A stretch of DNA of 64,000 bases, from positions 3,539,001 through 3,603,000 of the forward strand of contig OY783198.1 in NCBI GenBank assembly GCA_963678675.1, written 5' to 3'. The notes beneath the pieces are model-generated. The model was not told the DNA's origin, did no database searches, and saw only the letters and a list, made by a program, of their open reading frames with translations. Made by a program: the position numbers and the translations under genes. How positions within the stretch are numbered: position 1 is the stretch's first letter; the number at the start of each line of letters is the position of its first letter. Below, piece after piece: positions 45,090 to 56,039 of the stretch. Origin of the DNA: Xiphydria camelus. Lineage: Eukaryota > Arthropoda > Insecta > Hymenoptera > Xiphydriidae.

Positions 45090-46325
45090 AGCTCGGTCTC
45101 GAGAGCGAGTCGTGGTCGCGCGCGAATCGACGAACGACTCGGCAACGGCGCGTAAAAGTTCGCACCCCCCTTCTTCGCGGGGTGCGAACCCCCCCCCTTG
45201 CTTTTCCAGCGGAAACGACGCGTATCCACGCGGCTCGACGTACGCGCGCGAAAGCGTGCGCGCCCTCCACCAAAGAACCAAGGGAGGGACGGAGGTAAAA
45301 ACCGCTGAGTAATTCCCTCGCGCGAAGTCGAATCTGTGAACCCGAGCCTCGCGAGTACCTACTTTCCGCCGGCTGGAAAAAGTTTCGCGCTCTCTCTCCG
45401 ACGAAACGCTCTCTCGACGGGACGCGGTGTTTGTATATAGTTCTCGCACGCAAGTGACGCGCGATCGATGCGACTGTTTCGGGAAAACGAGAGTGACTGG
45501 CAACTGATCTTTTCCGCGTGATCAGTTTAGGTCGTTTGTCGGCGGTGTGCAATAACCCATTAGTACTCAGTGTCATTTTCAGTTGCCAAACAATGCTTAG
45601 TTGCAGATATTCGATCAACGGTTTCCTCGATGCTTAGAAATTCGTTTCAGAAATGACAATCATTTTTTCGATGACATTAAGCGTCCGGGGAAATTTTCTA
45701 AACAACGCGAAAACGCTTAATCCAATGTCTCGAATAAAAAATGGCTCGGCAATAAGTCTCGTTGTCTTTAACTGTAAGTTTCACTTGTTTAAGTATAAGT
45801 TTCATTTCGAGTAAGGCTGAAAAGCGGTAGAGATTGTTACTGAATCTCGTTCTTGCTGTCGCGATAAGAGTATTATTATTATTGTTGCTGTTGCCGTTGT
45901 TGCTGTTTTTTCGTTTCGACTCGTTGTCGTTTCTCTCCAATCGAAAAATTTGGTTCGTATTTCACAACGACGAAACGAGGAATCTCCAGAAAATTCGCGC
46001 TACGGATGACATAATATGTGTATCGCGTGCACATACAATACACGTTTGTAATAGAAGTACCCGCGCGCGGGGCTCGAAAGACAGTCCCTCCGCGAGTCTA
46101 TCGTAAGCTCGCTCCGTATGTTCCGCCATCAAGGGGCGCGCAAGCGCGTCGCGAACTGTGCCAATGGGTACCTGTAGATATCCACGCGGAAGGTGTATCG
46201 CGTTACGTATGAGTACGTACAACCTACACATGCCTGTCGGCCCGCCGCGGGGTCTCTGTAAATGAGGAATTTCATCGTTCTCTCTCCCCGTACTCACAGC
46301 TCGATTCCGGCCGGAGAGTAAGCGC
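45090..46325. other. Lipocalin intron 1, unique part
   Basis: No gene recognised. Contains a nine-base C run near 45190. Confidence 0.3.
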
Positions 46326-46332
46326 GCGAAAC

Positions 46333-46841
46333 GTATACACCGTTGTGCAAATTAGTGGAATCAAAATATTTCTATTTCTTGCAGTTTCAATTTAAATAGA
46401 ATTGAATTTACCATTTGTTATCCCTTTTCGCTTTAATTAACATTTCAATTTTTTCCGGCATAGATTCGACAATTTCTGGCAATTACCTTTTAATTTTTCA
46501 TCATGAAACCGCACGAAAAAGAATTTTTTCATTCTATTTATTTGTACGAGGGTTAAATATTTAGAAGGATTCGTTAATTTTGATACAAACTTTCATTGAA
46601 ACTTATACACCCTTGTATTGATCGATGGAATTAAAGCATTTTTTTAAAGATGTGATTTCATCATGAAAAACTGAGAGATAATTAGGAAAAAAAAACGTGT
46701 GGACTCTACGCCAGAAAGAATTGTAATATTAATTAAGGTGGGAGATGGTCATACTAACGATAAGTGGTAAATTTCATTTCATGTAAGTTAGTAATGTAGG
46801 GGTAAGAAATAATATTTTGACTCCATTGAGATTTGCACAAC
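46333..46841. mobile_element. Possible Tc1/mariner remnant
   Basis: TATACACCGTTGTGCAAATT with AGTGGAATCAAAATAT on the left and ATATTTTGACTCCATTGAGA with TTTGCACAAC on the right are inverted ends about 510 bp apart. The AT-rich interior has no transposase frame. Confidence 0.5.
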
Positions 46842-47382
46842 CCAGGCGGAAAAATTCTATAATTTTCTATATAATCCATATGCAGGTTTGGTAATATATG
46901 GATTATACATGATTACTGTATTAACCATACAAGGACTATATATGGATTATACAAACATTCCAAAATCTGTAGATATAGTCCTTATATGATTAATATATAG
47001 AAATCATATATAATCCATGCATGACCAAAACCACATTATATTATGGATTATATACAAAATACACGGAAAAAAAATGACCTTACAGTCTCAGCATAACTGG
47101 GTTTTGCTGAGAATGTTTTGCTATCGTGACAAAAAAAAAATTATCCGTGGCGACAAAAGATATGTCGAATAATGGTGAAAATATTTGTCGGGGTAGCAAA
47201 TATTTATACCGAAAAAATGTTCACTGCGATTGCAGTTACATTTGCCATTGTTGGACATATATTTTGCTGCCACTGATAACACTTTCATCGTGATAGCAAA
47301 ACGTTCTCAGCGAAGTCTAGTTTTGCCGGGACTGCAAAATCCTTTTTTTTTTTTTTTGGTGTATGTAGAACTTTTCCGCCTG
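46842..47382. mobile_element. MITE family C split by family D
   Basis: Outer ends CCAGGCGGAAAAATTCTATA and TAGAACTTTTCCGCCTG. Family D lies at 47062-47361. Confidence 0.75.
47062..47361. mobile_element. MITE family D, copy 2, nested in family C
   Basis: CACGGAAAAAAAATGACCTT to TTTTTTTTTTTTGGTG with TA on both sides. The inverted halves GAATGTTTTGCTATCGTGAC and GTGATAGCAAAACGTTCTCA are clear. Confidence 0.75.
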
Positions 47383-47395
47383 TGGAAAGGGTCTA

Positions 47396-48000
47396 ATAGC
47401 TATAATAATAATAATAATAAGAAGAAGCTTTATTTCGGCACTAGGGCGGGCCCTCTAAGTGCCTGTACAGAAAGAAGCAGCAGAATAGATGCAGCTATAA
47501 AATCAAAATAAACAAATAAAATACCGCAATAACAAAAATGAAGAAATAAACTTAATAAATGAAGCAACGATAAAGAAAAATTAATCTAACTTAAAAATAC
47601 CAGGAAACAATGGAAAAGACACCAGTCTAGCTTAAACTTAAAATTAATAGGAACTAAACCAGAAGCAAAGATAGCGAGAATGACAGAAGTAGAAAGCGCA
47701 AGGAAGAGTGAACAATAATCTAGTCATCGGACAACAGCCAAGAGTGAAGCCTCTTCTTAAAAACAGGGATAGAGGTTGACTCCCTATTGACAAGAGGTAG
47801 CGAATTCCACAGGGAGGAGGCGGCGACGGCAAAAGACTTCTGGCACACGGGATAAGTAGAGATTCGCGAAGATAGCGTGCGTTCGCCGCGCGCTCGTCTC
47901 GAGAGCGGTCCCTCTTTAATCGAGGGGGGGTGCTCGAATCTTCCACGGCCGTGGATCGGGCGCGCTGGCTTTCGTCGCACGCGCACCTTCGCCGGCAGGG
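47396..48000 (-). pseudogene. Truncated non-LTR retrotransposon, reverse transcriptase C-terminus
   Basis: A minus-strand frame ending at 47720 encodes CQKSFAVAASSLWNSLPL and VFKKRLHSWLLSDD, the conserved end of Jockey/CR1-type LINE ORF2. The 3' UTR runs to AATAAAGCTTCTTC followed by a TTATTA simple repeat at 47401-47430. The upstream reverse transcriptase is missing (5' truncation). Confidence 0.7.
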
Positions 48001-48049
48001 GGTTGTATATACGCGGATATTTATAGGATTACCGTCGAAATTTCCCTGC

Positions 48050-48740
48050 CAACCCATTCGCGCTTATCTCGCAGGCGGAGTTGGGTGAAACGATAATCGC
48101 TCGCGATTCGTCTTGGAACTTTCGATCCGGAATCTCGAGTTCGTCCGGGCTTCCCCTATCGACGCGACGGGCGCGCGGGGGCGAAATTGGAAGTCGTCGT
48201 TTCGTCGGGGCGGGAACTCTCTCTCTCTCTCTTTCGTCGTATACTCCGTTTTCACGAGCCGCGTAAAGCGGAAACGCCGAACGACGAATCTGTGTCGGCG
48301 CGAAAAGAGCGAAGAAGCTCGCGCCTTCCCGCGACGATTGCGTGGGCGATTGCCGATCAAACGGGCCGATTATATCGCGATTCTGCAGAGATTTCGCGTA
48401 ACGCGCGTCGTCATCGTCGAGAGACGGCTGGCTAACAGGGGGTGTTAAGTTCGACCGCTTATCCGACGCGTGTAAATTTTCGCTTACTTTTTTACAGTAA
48501 AAATATAAACACTTAGTATGAGATAAACACTTTTTATCTAAACCTTTCTTCGATATCTGCAGTCGGCTTCGAGATGATCGATTTTGAACTTGCTCTTCAA
48601 CCGGGGCGTCTATCCCACTTTTAGCCTAGACCACTTTTGACGTTTGATAACAGTGGCACAAGACCGAATAACAGCAGATGTGGTGCATATAGGTATGCGC
48701 ACTGGTGAAATGGTGTTACAAATTCGCATCACTTTCTTAC
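48050..48740. other. Lipocalin intron 1, unique part
   Basis: No gene recognised. A short CT run lies at 48219-48232. Confidence 0.3.
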
Positions 48741-48745
48741 CGCGT

Positions 48746-48862
48746 GTACTCTCTTAATTCGAATCAGTAAAAATAACCGAGAATCAGTGAATATACTGAG
48801 ATCCAGCGAATATAAGGTTGCTGTAATTTCGGTAAACTTCTATTCACTGGATTTCAGTGACG
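48746..48862. mobile_element. MITE family J, partial copy
   Basis: GTGTACTCTCTTAATTCGAA, AATCAGTAAAAATAACCGAG and CACTGGATTTCAGTG match the element at 60254-60420. The right end is lost. Confidence 0.55.
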
Positions 48863-49356
48863 CTTGTCAACGTTGTGACGAGCCAATAAAACGTTTTTTT
48901 AGATTCGCAAAACTCTTTGGTTGACTTCGCGAAAACTCAGACGGCAGAGCTAAACATTTGGATAATCCGACGAATACACTTTCAAGTTATCAAATTGATT
49001 CAACCAAATTTTCTTGTCGGCTACTTTTTTTCTCAGAGTGCATTTATTTAACAAAAAGTACCAACGATTACGAACCATAATCTCCGGATATAATTTGGAG
49101 TGCGACTTGTTCAATAACACCAGGTTTGCAGTTTAAACACCCTTGATCTCTCGGAAATATCCCACAGTAAAAATTTGATCGCGCGAAAGCACTGCGTGCG
49201 AACCTTTTCATCCCCTGAAATCTCTATAGAGTATAAATACGTCGTTATACGTCGAGTCGCGACGATTTACGCACTCGCGAAACGAGTCGGGCGGATTTGC
49301 CTGGCGGCGGCGATGGCCATCGAAGACGGTGGGATGAGACGAATGCCAATACACGT

Positions 49357-49626
49357 ATCGAGGGTCGAAACGCAGGATCTCGTGACTGACGAAAAGGAAA
49401 AATTGTACAGGAGAGACACTGAAGTCTATGACTTGTTAATTCTAAAAGTGATGTAAAAAATGTTTTCGGTGATAAAGTAGCTCTCGTAATATCGCTTTGA
49501 GCTATTTCATCGCCGAAAACATTTTCCAAATCACCTTTAGAATTACAAAAAGTCATAGTTTTTAGTCTCTCCGGTAAAATCTCCCTTTTGTCAAGTCACG
49601 AGGTCCTGCGTTTCGCGACCCACGAT
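49357..49626. repeat. Long imperfect hairpin in lipocalin intron 1
   Basis: About 270 bp. The arms of about 125 bases include CGAAACGCAGGATCTCGTGA with its partner TCACGAGGTCCTGCGTTTCG, and AATGTTTTCGGTGAT with ATCGCCGAAAACATT. It starts about 170 bases into the lipocalin intron, so it is probably transcribed. Confidence 0.7.
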
Positions 49627-49795
49627 ATAACGCTTCGTATACGCGCGCGCGGATAGCCGGAAAAAAGAAGAAGAAGAACGAAGAGGTGACAACCCCTCCG
49701 CGCCGTTTCCACATCCTCGAGAGATTACTCGCGCGACTCTCCCCCCCCCCCCTCTACCCGAATTCCCCGTTCGATTCCAACTCCCCGTTACTCAC

Positions 49796-49918
49796 CGCGT
49801 CGAGATCCATCGACTTTTGGGGCTGAAGCTCGGGACAGTCGTAGTCCGACGTGTAGTCGTTCGAGTTGTCGGCCCGCGCGGAACCGACCAGGAACAACAC
49901 CAGCGCGCACCACCGCAT
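49796..49918 (-). CDS. Lipocalin, exon 1 (signal peptide)
   Basis: Encodes residues 1-41. MRWCALVLFLVGSARA is a classic signal peptide with AxA-type cleavage, followed by an acidic Asn/Asp/Tyr segment and DYDCPELQPQKSMDLDA, the lipocalin lead-in with Cys29. The donor is GTGAGT, phase 0, which joins SMMGKWY of exon 2. An in-frame ATG 21 codons upstream is possible, but it would put a basic stretch before the signal peptide, so the later start is preferred. The link across about 17 kb rests on phase and on the expected CP..D..MMGKWY order. Confidence 0.75.
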
Positions 49919-49919
49919 C

Positions 49920-50840
49920 GCGCGTCCGCCGCGACGGATTTCCACGTCGCTCGACTCGCGCCCGATCGACGGCTTTCGCACTCGCGTCGAAATCGCGCGG
50001 GAGGCTCGCGACTTCGCTTTCTTCGCTCGACAAGTTCCGCGGCGCTCGCTTATTATCGCGGTACTCGGCGGCGGTCCGCGGCGCTAAGAGATCGGAAGGG
50101 GCGGGAGGAGCGTCCTCTCGTTTCCCGCTGCGACGTTCCTCCGCGCGCGGACGTATCGAAACGGTCGTCTCTAGAGGAATCGCTCCGTCGGGCCTTCGAG
50201 GCGATTTCCCGGAGCGGCGGATCGACCACCTCTCTCCCATCGGCCGAACCCCGAACCGGGCATGTGTGGATCCCTCCTGGATCTGTACCCCCGAGTCGTC
50301 TCCCACCTCCGCGGTTTCCCCGCAGCGCCGCCTCACCGATTTTTCCTCACGATTCGGAGCGGCGCGCGCGCGCGCGCCCGCGTGATTCGCGAGATTCCAC
50401 GACGAGAGGAAGCGACAGTCGCGCGCGCGCGAGCGAGCGAGAGAGATGCGAACGCGACCGAGTCGGAGAGCACTCTGACGCCGCGGCCCTCCCGCGCGCG
50501 CGATACGTCCGTCGCGACGCCGCGAGTCCCCGGCGATTCACATCGGCGCAATGAAAACCCGAGGCGACTCGCGTTCGTTCAATCCGTCGGCGCGACGGGC
50601 GTACGAGTTCGGCACGGCACCGTGCCCCGCCGCCCGCGCCGCCGATAAACCAATTTGTCGTGACACACACGCTGCACGGGGCTGTGTGGTCATCGAGGCG
50701 ATGCTGTACGGGCGTAGAGAGCGAGCGGTACGCGAGCGCGGTATCGTCGTCGTCGTCGTCGTCGTCGTCGCACAGTTAGCGCGATGAGGGAGATCTTGTT
50801 TTCGCGCGGATTTCCTCCCTGAATTTATTCTTCCGTTCTC
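49920..50840. other. CpG-rich region upstream of the lipocalin gene
   Basis: Very CpG-rich (CGCGCG runs near 50355 and 50425) with a (CGT)n run at 50740-50769. It probably contains the lipocalin promoter and 5' UTR. The frames here are compositional. Confidence 0.4.
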
Positions 50841-50842
50841 CA

Positions 50843-51424
50843 TAGGCGGATGAGTTCTGCGTGATCCTTATGTGGTTTTGGCTGCATGTGGATTACGTAT
50901 GATTTCGATATTAGAGGCCGAGGGAAAAGTTTAATAGATTCAACTAGACATTTGTTTCTGATAGGTGTACTACTTTGCTTCCGCCGTTTCTCCCGATAGC
51001 CAGCTACGGGAAAACGGCGGAAGCAAAGTTGTACACCTAATGTTATATATATTGCTAATTAAATATCTTACTGGCTCTCTGGTAATATTTATATTGGTCC
51101 CAATGAAATGTTTTATCGGCTCAAGCTGATATAGTTTTTTTTGAGAAAAATATTTTATCGGGACACAAGTGCGTATATATACGTATATTACTTGGGTCAA
51201 TAGAATATTCAGTTAGTAATGTACAAATAATCGTCTATAGTTGATTCTGCTAAATTTTTCTTTCTCGGTGTAACCATATACAGACTACATATGGACTATG
51301 CAATCATTCAAAAATTCATATATAGTCTTCAGGATATGGTTAATATGGAAATCATATATAATCCATATATGACCAAAAAATCACATACGGATCATATAGA
51401 AAATATGGAGAATTTTTCCGACTG
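50843..51424. mobile_element. Triple nest: family C, middle element, small hairpin
   Basis: Outer family C ends CATAGGCGGATGAGTTCTGC and AGAATTTTTCCGACTGG. A middle element spans about 50913-51272 (AGAGGCCGAGGGAAAAG to TTTCTTTCTCGGTG). Inside that lies the 76-nt hairpin at 50963-51038. Confidence 0.65.
50963..51038. repeat. Small hairpin element, copy 2
   Basis: Arms AGGTGTACTACTTTGCTTCC and GGAAGCAAAGTTGTACACCT, with CGCCGTTTCTCCCG and CGGGAAAACGGCG inside. TA occurs at both junctions. Confidence 0.75.
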
Positions 51425-51429
51425 GAATC

Positions 51430-52620
51430 CGTCGACGATGGTTCCCGACTTCGCGCAGCGATAGACTTCCGTTTTCAAAAAATTCGTATAGCGAGGGAAA
51501 TTTCGAATTTCCACGGAGACGCGATTTCGACGTCGTCCGGATGACTGCGTCGCGCGGAAGAACGATTTCGAGGGGGAAAAAAAGTCAGAGGCGGACTAAG
51601 TTTCTCGCGACGCGTGATATCGATGTAACGGCAAAAGAGGAAGCAAGCTCGACCGCTACAACGAGAGAAGAGCGGAGGAATACGCGGGTCGGTCGATGTT
51701 GTCATTGCCATTTAAGCGCCACGTTTATCCTGGCCCCGTGGGAAAAGTCGTAGCGGCGAAACGAGGCGACCGGACGCGCTTCTCGCGCGCGCCAAAAGCC
51801 CGTAGGCGGACCGGACGCTCTACAGAACTCCCCGAAGGCTCCCCCGGATCCCAACGTTACGCGCGCGCGGTCATATCTTTCTCCGCCGCTTTAGTCGAGT
51901 AAAATTCACCGCGCGACGCGCTATACAACATCTCTCTCTCTCTCTCTCTCTCCCTCTCTCCCCGTTGAAATATACAACGCTCCCCGCTATTCTTCGGTGG
52001 TCCCTTCGCGCGCGCGGCGAACTCCCAACCGCCCACGTTCCAGCGTATGGAGAAAGTGCGGAGGACCTTTCAACGAAATAACGAAAATCTGCGCGGAAAG
52101 CGACGTTCGCCTTCGTCGCGTTGGAAATAAGAACGCCCGCGTAGATCTACGAGGCTCCCTCGAAATTCCTGCGACGAGATGAACCAAAGTTGGATGAACC
52201 GCGCGCGCGCAGTGGCTTCGAGTCTATTTCGTGGATGTACATTGAGACAAAAAAATGGTATATTTTCAATTATATCGGCGTTTACGAATGGGGAATTGAA
52301 AATTTAATTGCTTCGACTGATAAATTGAATGATAAGTTATAACGATTAACGGCTATTTGAAGGAAACAGGCTGCAGTCCGTTCCGGTCATTTATCGGTCG
52401 ACGGAAAAAGATTTGATGTGAACAGTACACACCGATTGCTGGGAGATTTCAACTCAGTCTGCGTTTATCATGTGAGACAGGTGCAGGGCATTGTCAGATC
52501 AACAGCAGAAAAGTACAAAATTTACCAAGAGAATGTCAAATTAACAGTAGAGTCGAATACGGTTTACATATTGAGTAATTAATTGTACACAGAGTTTATT
52601 TGCATTTACAGCAATATATA
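51430..52620. other. Unique sequence
   Basis: CpG-rich to about 52.2 kb with a (CT)n run at 51931-51950, then AT-rich. No gene recognised. Confidence 0.3.
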
Positions 52621-52624
52621 TATA

Positions 52625-53048
52625 CAGGGTGTTATGAAGGTCGATGCAAACCTTATATGAGCTGATAGAATACCTCATTCAGAACCTACTTAGCCACAGT
52701 TACCTTAGTACAACTCTGATACTCTGACTCTGATAGTTTTCGAGCTATTCGCCAATGAAAGAATGAAGGTAACAACTCTTACATTCACTTTTTCATTTTG
52801 AATTCTTGCTCTAATCTGTATTTTTCTATTTAATATGGTAAGGATTGTCTAAAAACGAAGTAGAGATTAATAACATCATTTTAACACATTGAAAACGGGT
52901 GACGTCAAATGTGATAACATTATCACTTTTTTGCGAGTAGCTCGAAAACTATCAGACTTTGTACTAAGGTAACTGTGGCTAAATAGGTTCTAAATGAGGT
53001 ATTCTATCAGCTCATATAAAGTTTGCATCGACCTGCGTATAACACCCT
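52625..53048. mobile_element. MITE with terminal repeats of about 120 bp
   Basis: CAGGGTGTTATGAAGGTCGA and TCGACCTGCGTATAACACCC begin near-perfect inverted ends that run inward through ATGAGCTGATAGAATACCTC and AACTATCAGA. The centre of about 180 bp has no coding frame. Flanked by TA-rich sequence. Confidence 0.8.
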
Positions 53049-53189
53049 ATATATATATACAACTTTGACTTTCTCAATTCAAAATATCACCATTTTTTTT
53101 CCGTGTTCTAATTAATAAATCTGCATTCCCCTTCCCGCAACCGCCAACTTAATCAGATCTATTACATTTTTCTCGCATTCTCGTCGCGC

Positions 53190-54490
53190 CAAATACGCGA
53201 ATCGCCGTTCGTATCGATACGATTTGTGGACGAGCGAGTCGTCGCGCCCGAACCGATTGGCCGTACAGTAACGGAACGGACCTACTCGCACGACTCGCCG
53301 TACCCAGCGCGCGGTGCCCGCATCAGTAGTACGACCCGCGATCGCGCCAGACGCGCGAGCGAGCCTCTCTCTCTCTCTCTATCTCGAGAAAGAGAGAGTC
53401 GATACGGCGCGCTTCGCTCCCTTCGTCCTTGCCCGAATGAAATGCAATTTGCGTACGACCTACCCGCCGCGCCAGGCCGGCCCTCGTCGCCGCGTTGCCC
53501 TCCTTTCTTTTCTTTTCCGCCTCCGCTCCCTCCTGACGTCCGTAACTCGCGCGCTCCGCTTCCCCTCCCTCTCGCGCCCCACGGCAAACGCCCGCAACGA
53601 AGCTCATGACCGACGCGACCGTATCGCGCGATCCCCGTAGAATTCGTTCTTCACGGCGCACCGCGATAATCCCACCCTGACGACGCCGACGATATCGGTA
53701 AAGCGAACTATATCGCTATTTCACGCGGGATCTCCGATGCGTCATTGTTACGTTTAGCATACAAGTCCCTATACCTACGGAATTATTGTCATTGCGGTTG
53801 ATGTAAATATTCGCCCGTACGACGCGTGATATATAGATATATGCATATATACGTGGCGAACCGTAATAATACGTCGCGGTGATTTGGGTCGAGAGCGCGG
53901 CAGTGATAGAGCCCGGGAACGGGTCGGCCATTAGTCTCGCTTTAGCGTAGCATCTCTGTCCCTCTCTCTCTCTCTCTCACTTCCTCCCGGATTAAATACC
54001 ATTCGCATAGACGACGCGGGCGTATACGGACTTGGTTGCCTCGTTCTCTCTCTCTCTCTCTCTCCTCGCGCGCCCCCTTGCTTTGTCGCAACGCCCGCGC
54101 GTGGTTTTCGCGAAACGTTGAATTCGAAATTCCCTCGTTACTGCAGGGATAATCCCCGCGAAACACACCGATTTCCGCGCGACGCAGCTTCGCTTCCGTC
54201 GTTCTCGTCGCGAGAGAAATGTTCGACGGGAAAGGATCGCGTTAATCTCGCGACGGAGTTTCCGTGTATCCACGCGCGGGGGTTGGTAAAGGGGGAATTC
54301 TCTCTCGAAGGGACGAGGAAAGGTCGGGCGGTGCTCCGGTTTCTGTATCGCGTACGGCGTAAAAAATCCGAGAGAAATGCACCGGCCGAAAGTGCTGCTT
54401 CTCGTTCCGATCGCGCCCGCGATCGAATTAAAATCGAGCTTCCGGTAACGTCCGGCGTAATGAGCGATGCTCCGCGTGCTTAAGTTGCGT
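53190..54490. other. CpG-rich unique sequence
   Basis: No gene recognised. Several short (CT)n runs (53368, 53958, 54045). Confidence 0.3.
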
Positions 54491-54496
54491 ACGTGT

Positions 54497-54895
54497 GCTG
54501 AGAAAAAAAATGTGTATGTATAGTTTAGAATAACTACATTTTTTTCGTCTCATTCGATAAAATTCGTCTCGTCGATTAGCATCTTCCAATTCAACTTCAC
54601 CGCGTTGTTAAATTAGTCCGGATTGGTTTGCTTTGACAGCATTTTTTGTCAGACGAACAGTGGAAGTATAGTGTTAACTGCAGTGAGAACAAAATTTGTC
54701 GACTCGACCGAATCTTGTGGTTACGGGCAATTAACTAAATGTACAGTTATTTCGAGAAATATCTAGTTGAAGCGGCTAAGTATTTAGTTACTCTGACTGA
54801 ATATTTCCTGAGATAACTATGTATACACATGTATATAATGTAATATTTAGCCGACTGCTCCAAGAGGTCGTAGTTGGCAAATTCTTTTCTCAGAG
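54497..54895. mobile_element. MITE family G, copy 2
   Basis: GCTGAGAAAAAAAATGTG to AATTCTTTTCTCAGAG. The interior words GTCAGACGAACAGTGGAAGT and AACTAAATGTACAGTTA match copies 1 and 3. Confidence 0.7.
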
Positions 54896-55139
54896 TACAT
54901 ACGGTAGAGTAACACGAACTCAGGAGCGCCCGGCTGTTCGATTCTCGTAGTAGGCGAACTTCTCCCGGACTGGAGATTAAATTTTGCCAACTTCGGCGTA
55001 TCGCCGGTGCCGTACAGCCGTGTTCTCGCGCGCGCCCTGGGAGATATGCCGCGCGAGAGGTACATACTTATGTATACGGGGTGTCTTTTTTTAAATACAC
55101 GCCAGTATGACGGGCTGCATATCGATCGGTGCACCTCAT

Positions 55140-55300
55140 ACGCTGCGTTTCTCTGTAATTTCGTGACAATATCGGCAGCGGAGATCCGAACGAAACGGCA
55201 ATGCTTGACATGAATTTCCTCGATTATTCGACAAAACGCAAACGAGTATTGGAATATTATATCGGAGCATCTCTGTCACTTTATAAGCACTAATGTGATT
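55140..55300. repeat. Family O-related repeat
   Basis: TTCTCTGTAATTTCGTGACA and AATATTATATCGGAGCATCT correspond to the family O element at 21.5 kb. Confidence 0.45.
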
Positions 55301-55301
55301 A

Positions 55302-55560
55302 CCGACGCAGAAAACAAATTAGTCGGATCTATTGAAAATCACTTACGGGGTCGCAAGTAATTATTTATTCATATCAATGAAATCGTTTGATACGTCAATT
55401 CAATATCTCTTCCTCACAATCATGTGGAATGGTATGTAATTTCAAGAAAGAGAGATATCTAATTAATATACGACGAAGGATCAAATTTATGCAATTAAAT
55501 AATTATTTGCGACCTCGCAACTAATTTTTCGTAGATCCAACTAATTCTTTCTCTCTCTGG
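55302..55560. mobile_element. MITE family K, copy 2
   Basis: Inner words ATCACTTACGGGGTCGCAAG and TTGCGACCTCGCAACTAATT are inverted. The right end is AATTCTTTCTCTCTCTG. Confidence 0.65.
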
Positions 55561-55602
55561 ATTTTTTTTCAAACCGATAGTTTCACCCGGATCGGATCTC
55601 AC

Positions 55603-55834
55603 CCACGGAAAGGGTCTAGTTGAGTACGAACCTGATGAATAGGAATTTATTCACATCGAATAAAAGTCTATCAGAATTTGATAGATGTTCTACTGGATTC
55701 CTACTCGATTAAAGATGTATGCAAAACGTCTATCATATTCAGATAGACTTTTTTTTCGATGTAAATAAATTCCTATATACACCTCAAATAGATGTTCCTA
55801 TCAGGTTCGTATTCAACTAGACTTTTACCCCAGT
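55603..55834. mobile_element. Hairpin MITE family L
   Basis: CACGGAAAGGGTCTAGTTGA to TCAACTAGACTTTTACCCCAG. The halves CGAACCTGATGAATAGGAAT and CCTATCAGGTTCGTATTC are inverted. Confidence 0.65.
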
Positions 55835-56006
55835 GCTTGGCTATCGGCATTTCCGCGAAAATACAGGAAGCCTGCACGGCGGACGAGTGCAACAACTGAT
55901 AAGCAACCCGTTACACCGGCGTGTATTGAAATAAACACCCCCCTATGCATACACGCGTATGTGCCTCGCGCGGAGAGTAATTTTCTCCTCTCCGCGCTCT
56001 TTCGGC

Positions 56007-56035
<29 letters not shown>
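56007..56035 (+). repeat. (CT)n microsatellite
   Basis: A CT run of about 29 bases. Confidence 0.9.
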
Positions 56036-56037
<2 letters not shown>

Positions 56038-56039
56038 CG

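Larger units (their letters stand above)
29980..49918 (-). other. Lipocalin gene span (coding exons plus two introns)
   Basis: Coding exons 49918-49796, 32496-32256 and 30299-29980 join in phase (0, then 1) to give 227 aa. Intron 1 is about 17.3 kb and is packed with MITEs. Intron 2 is about 2 kb and holds one family A MITE. All four splice ends are GT-AG. Confidence 0.75.

Noticed and set aside
49817..50554. 245-codon plus-strand frame opposite lipocalin exon 1
   Set aside because: Arg/Ser-rich, driven by CpG composition and antisense to the signal-peptide exon. No domain.
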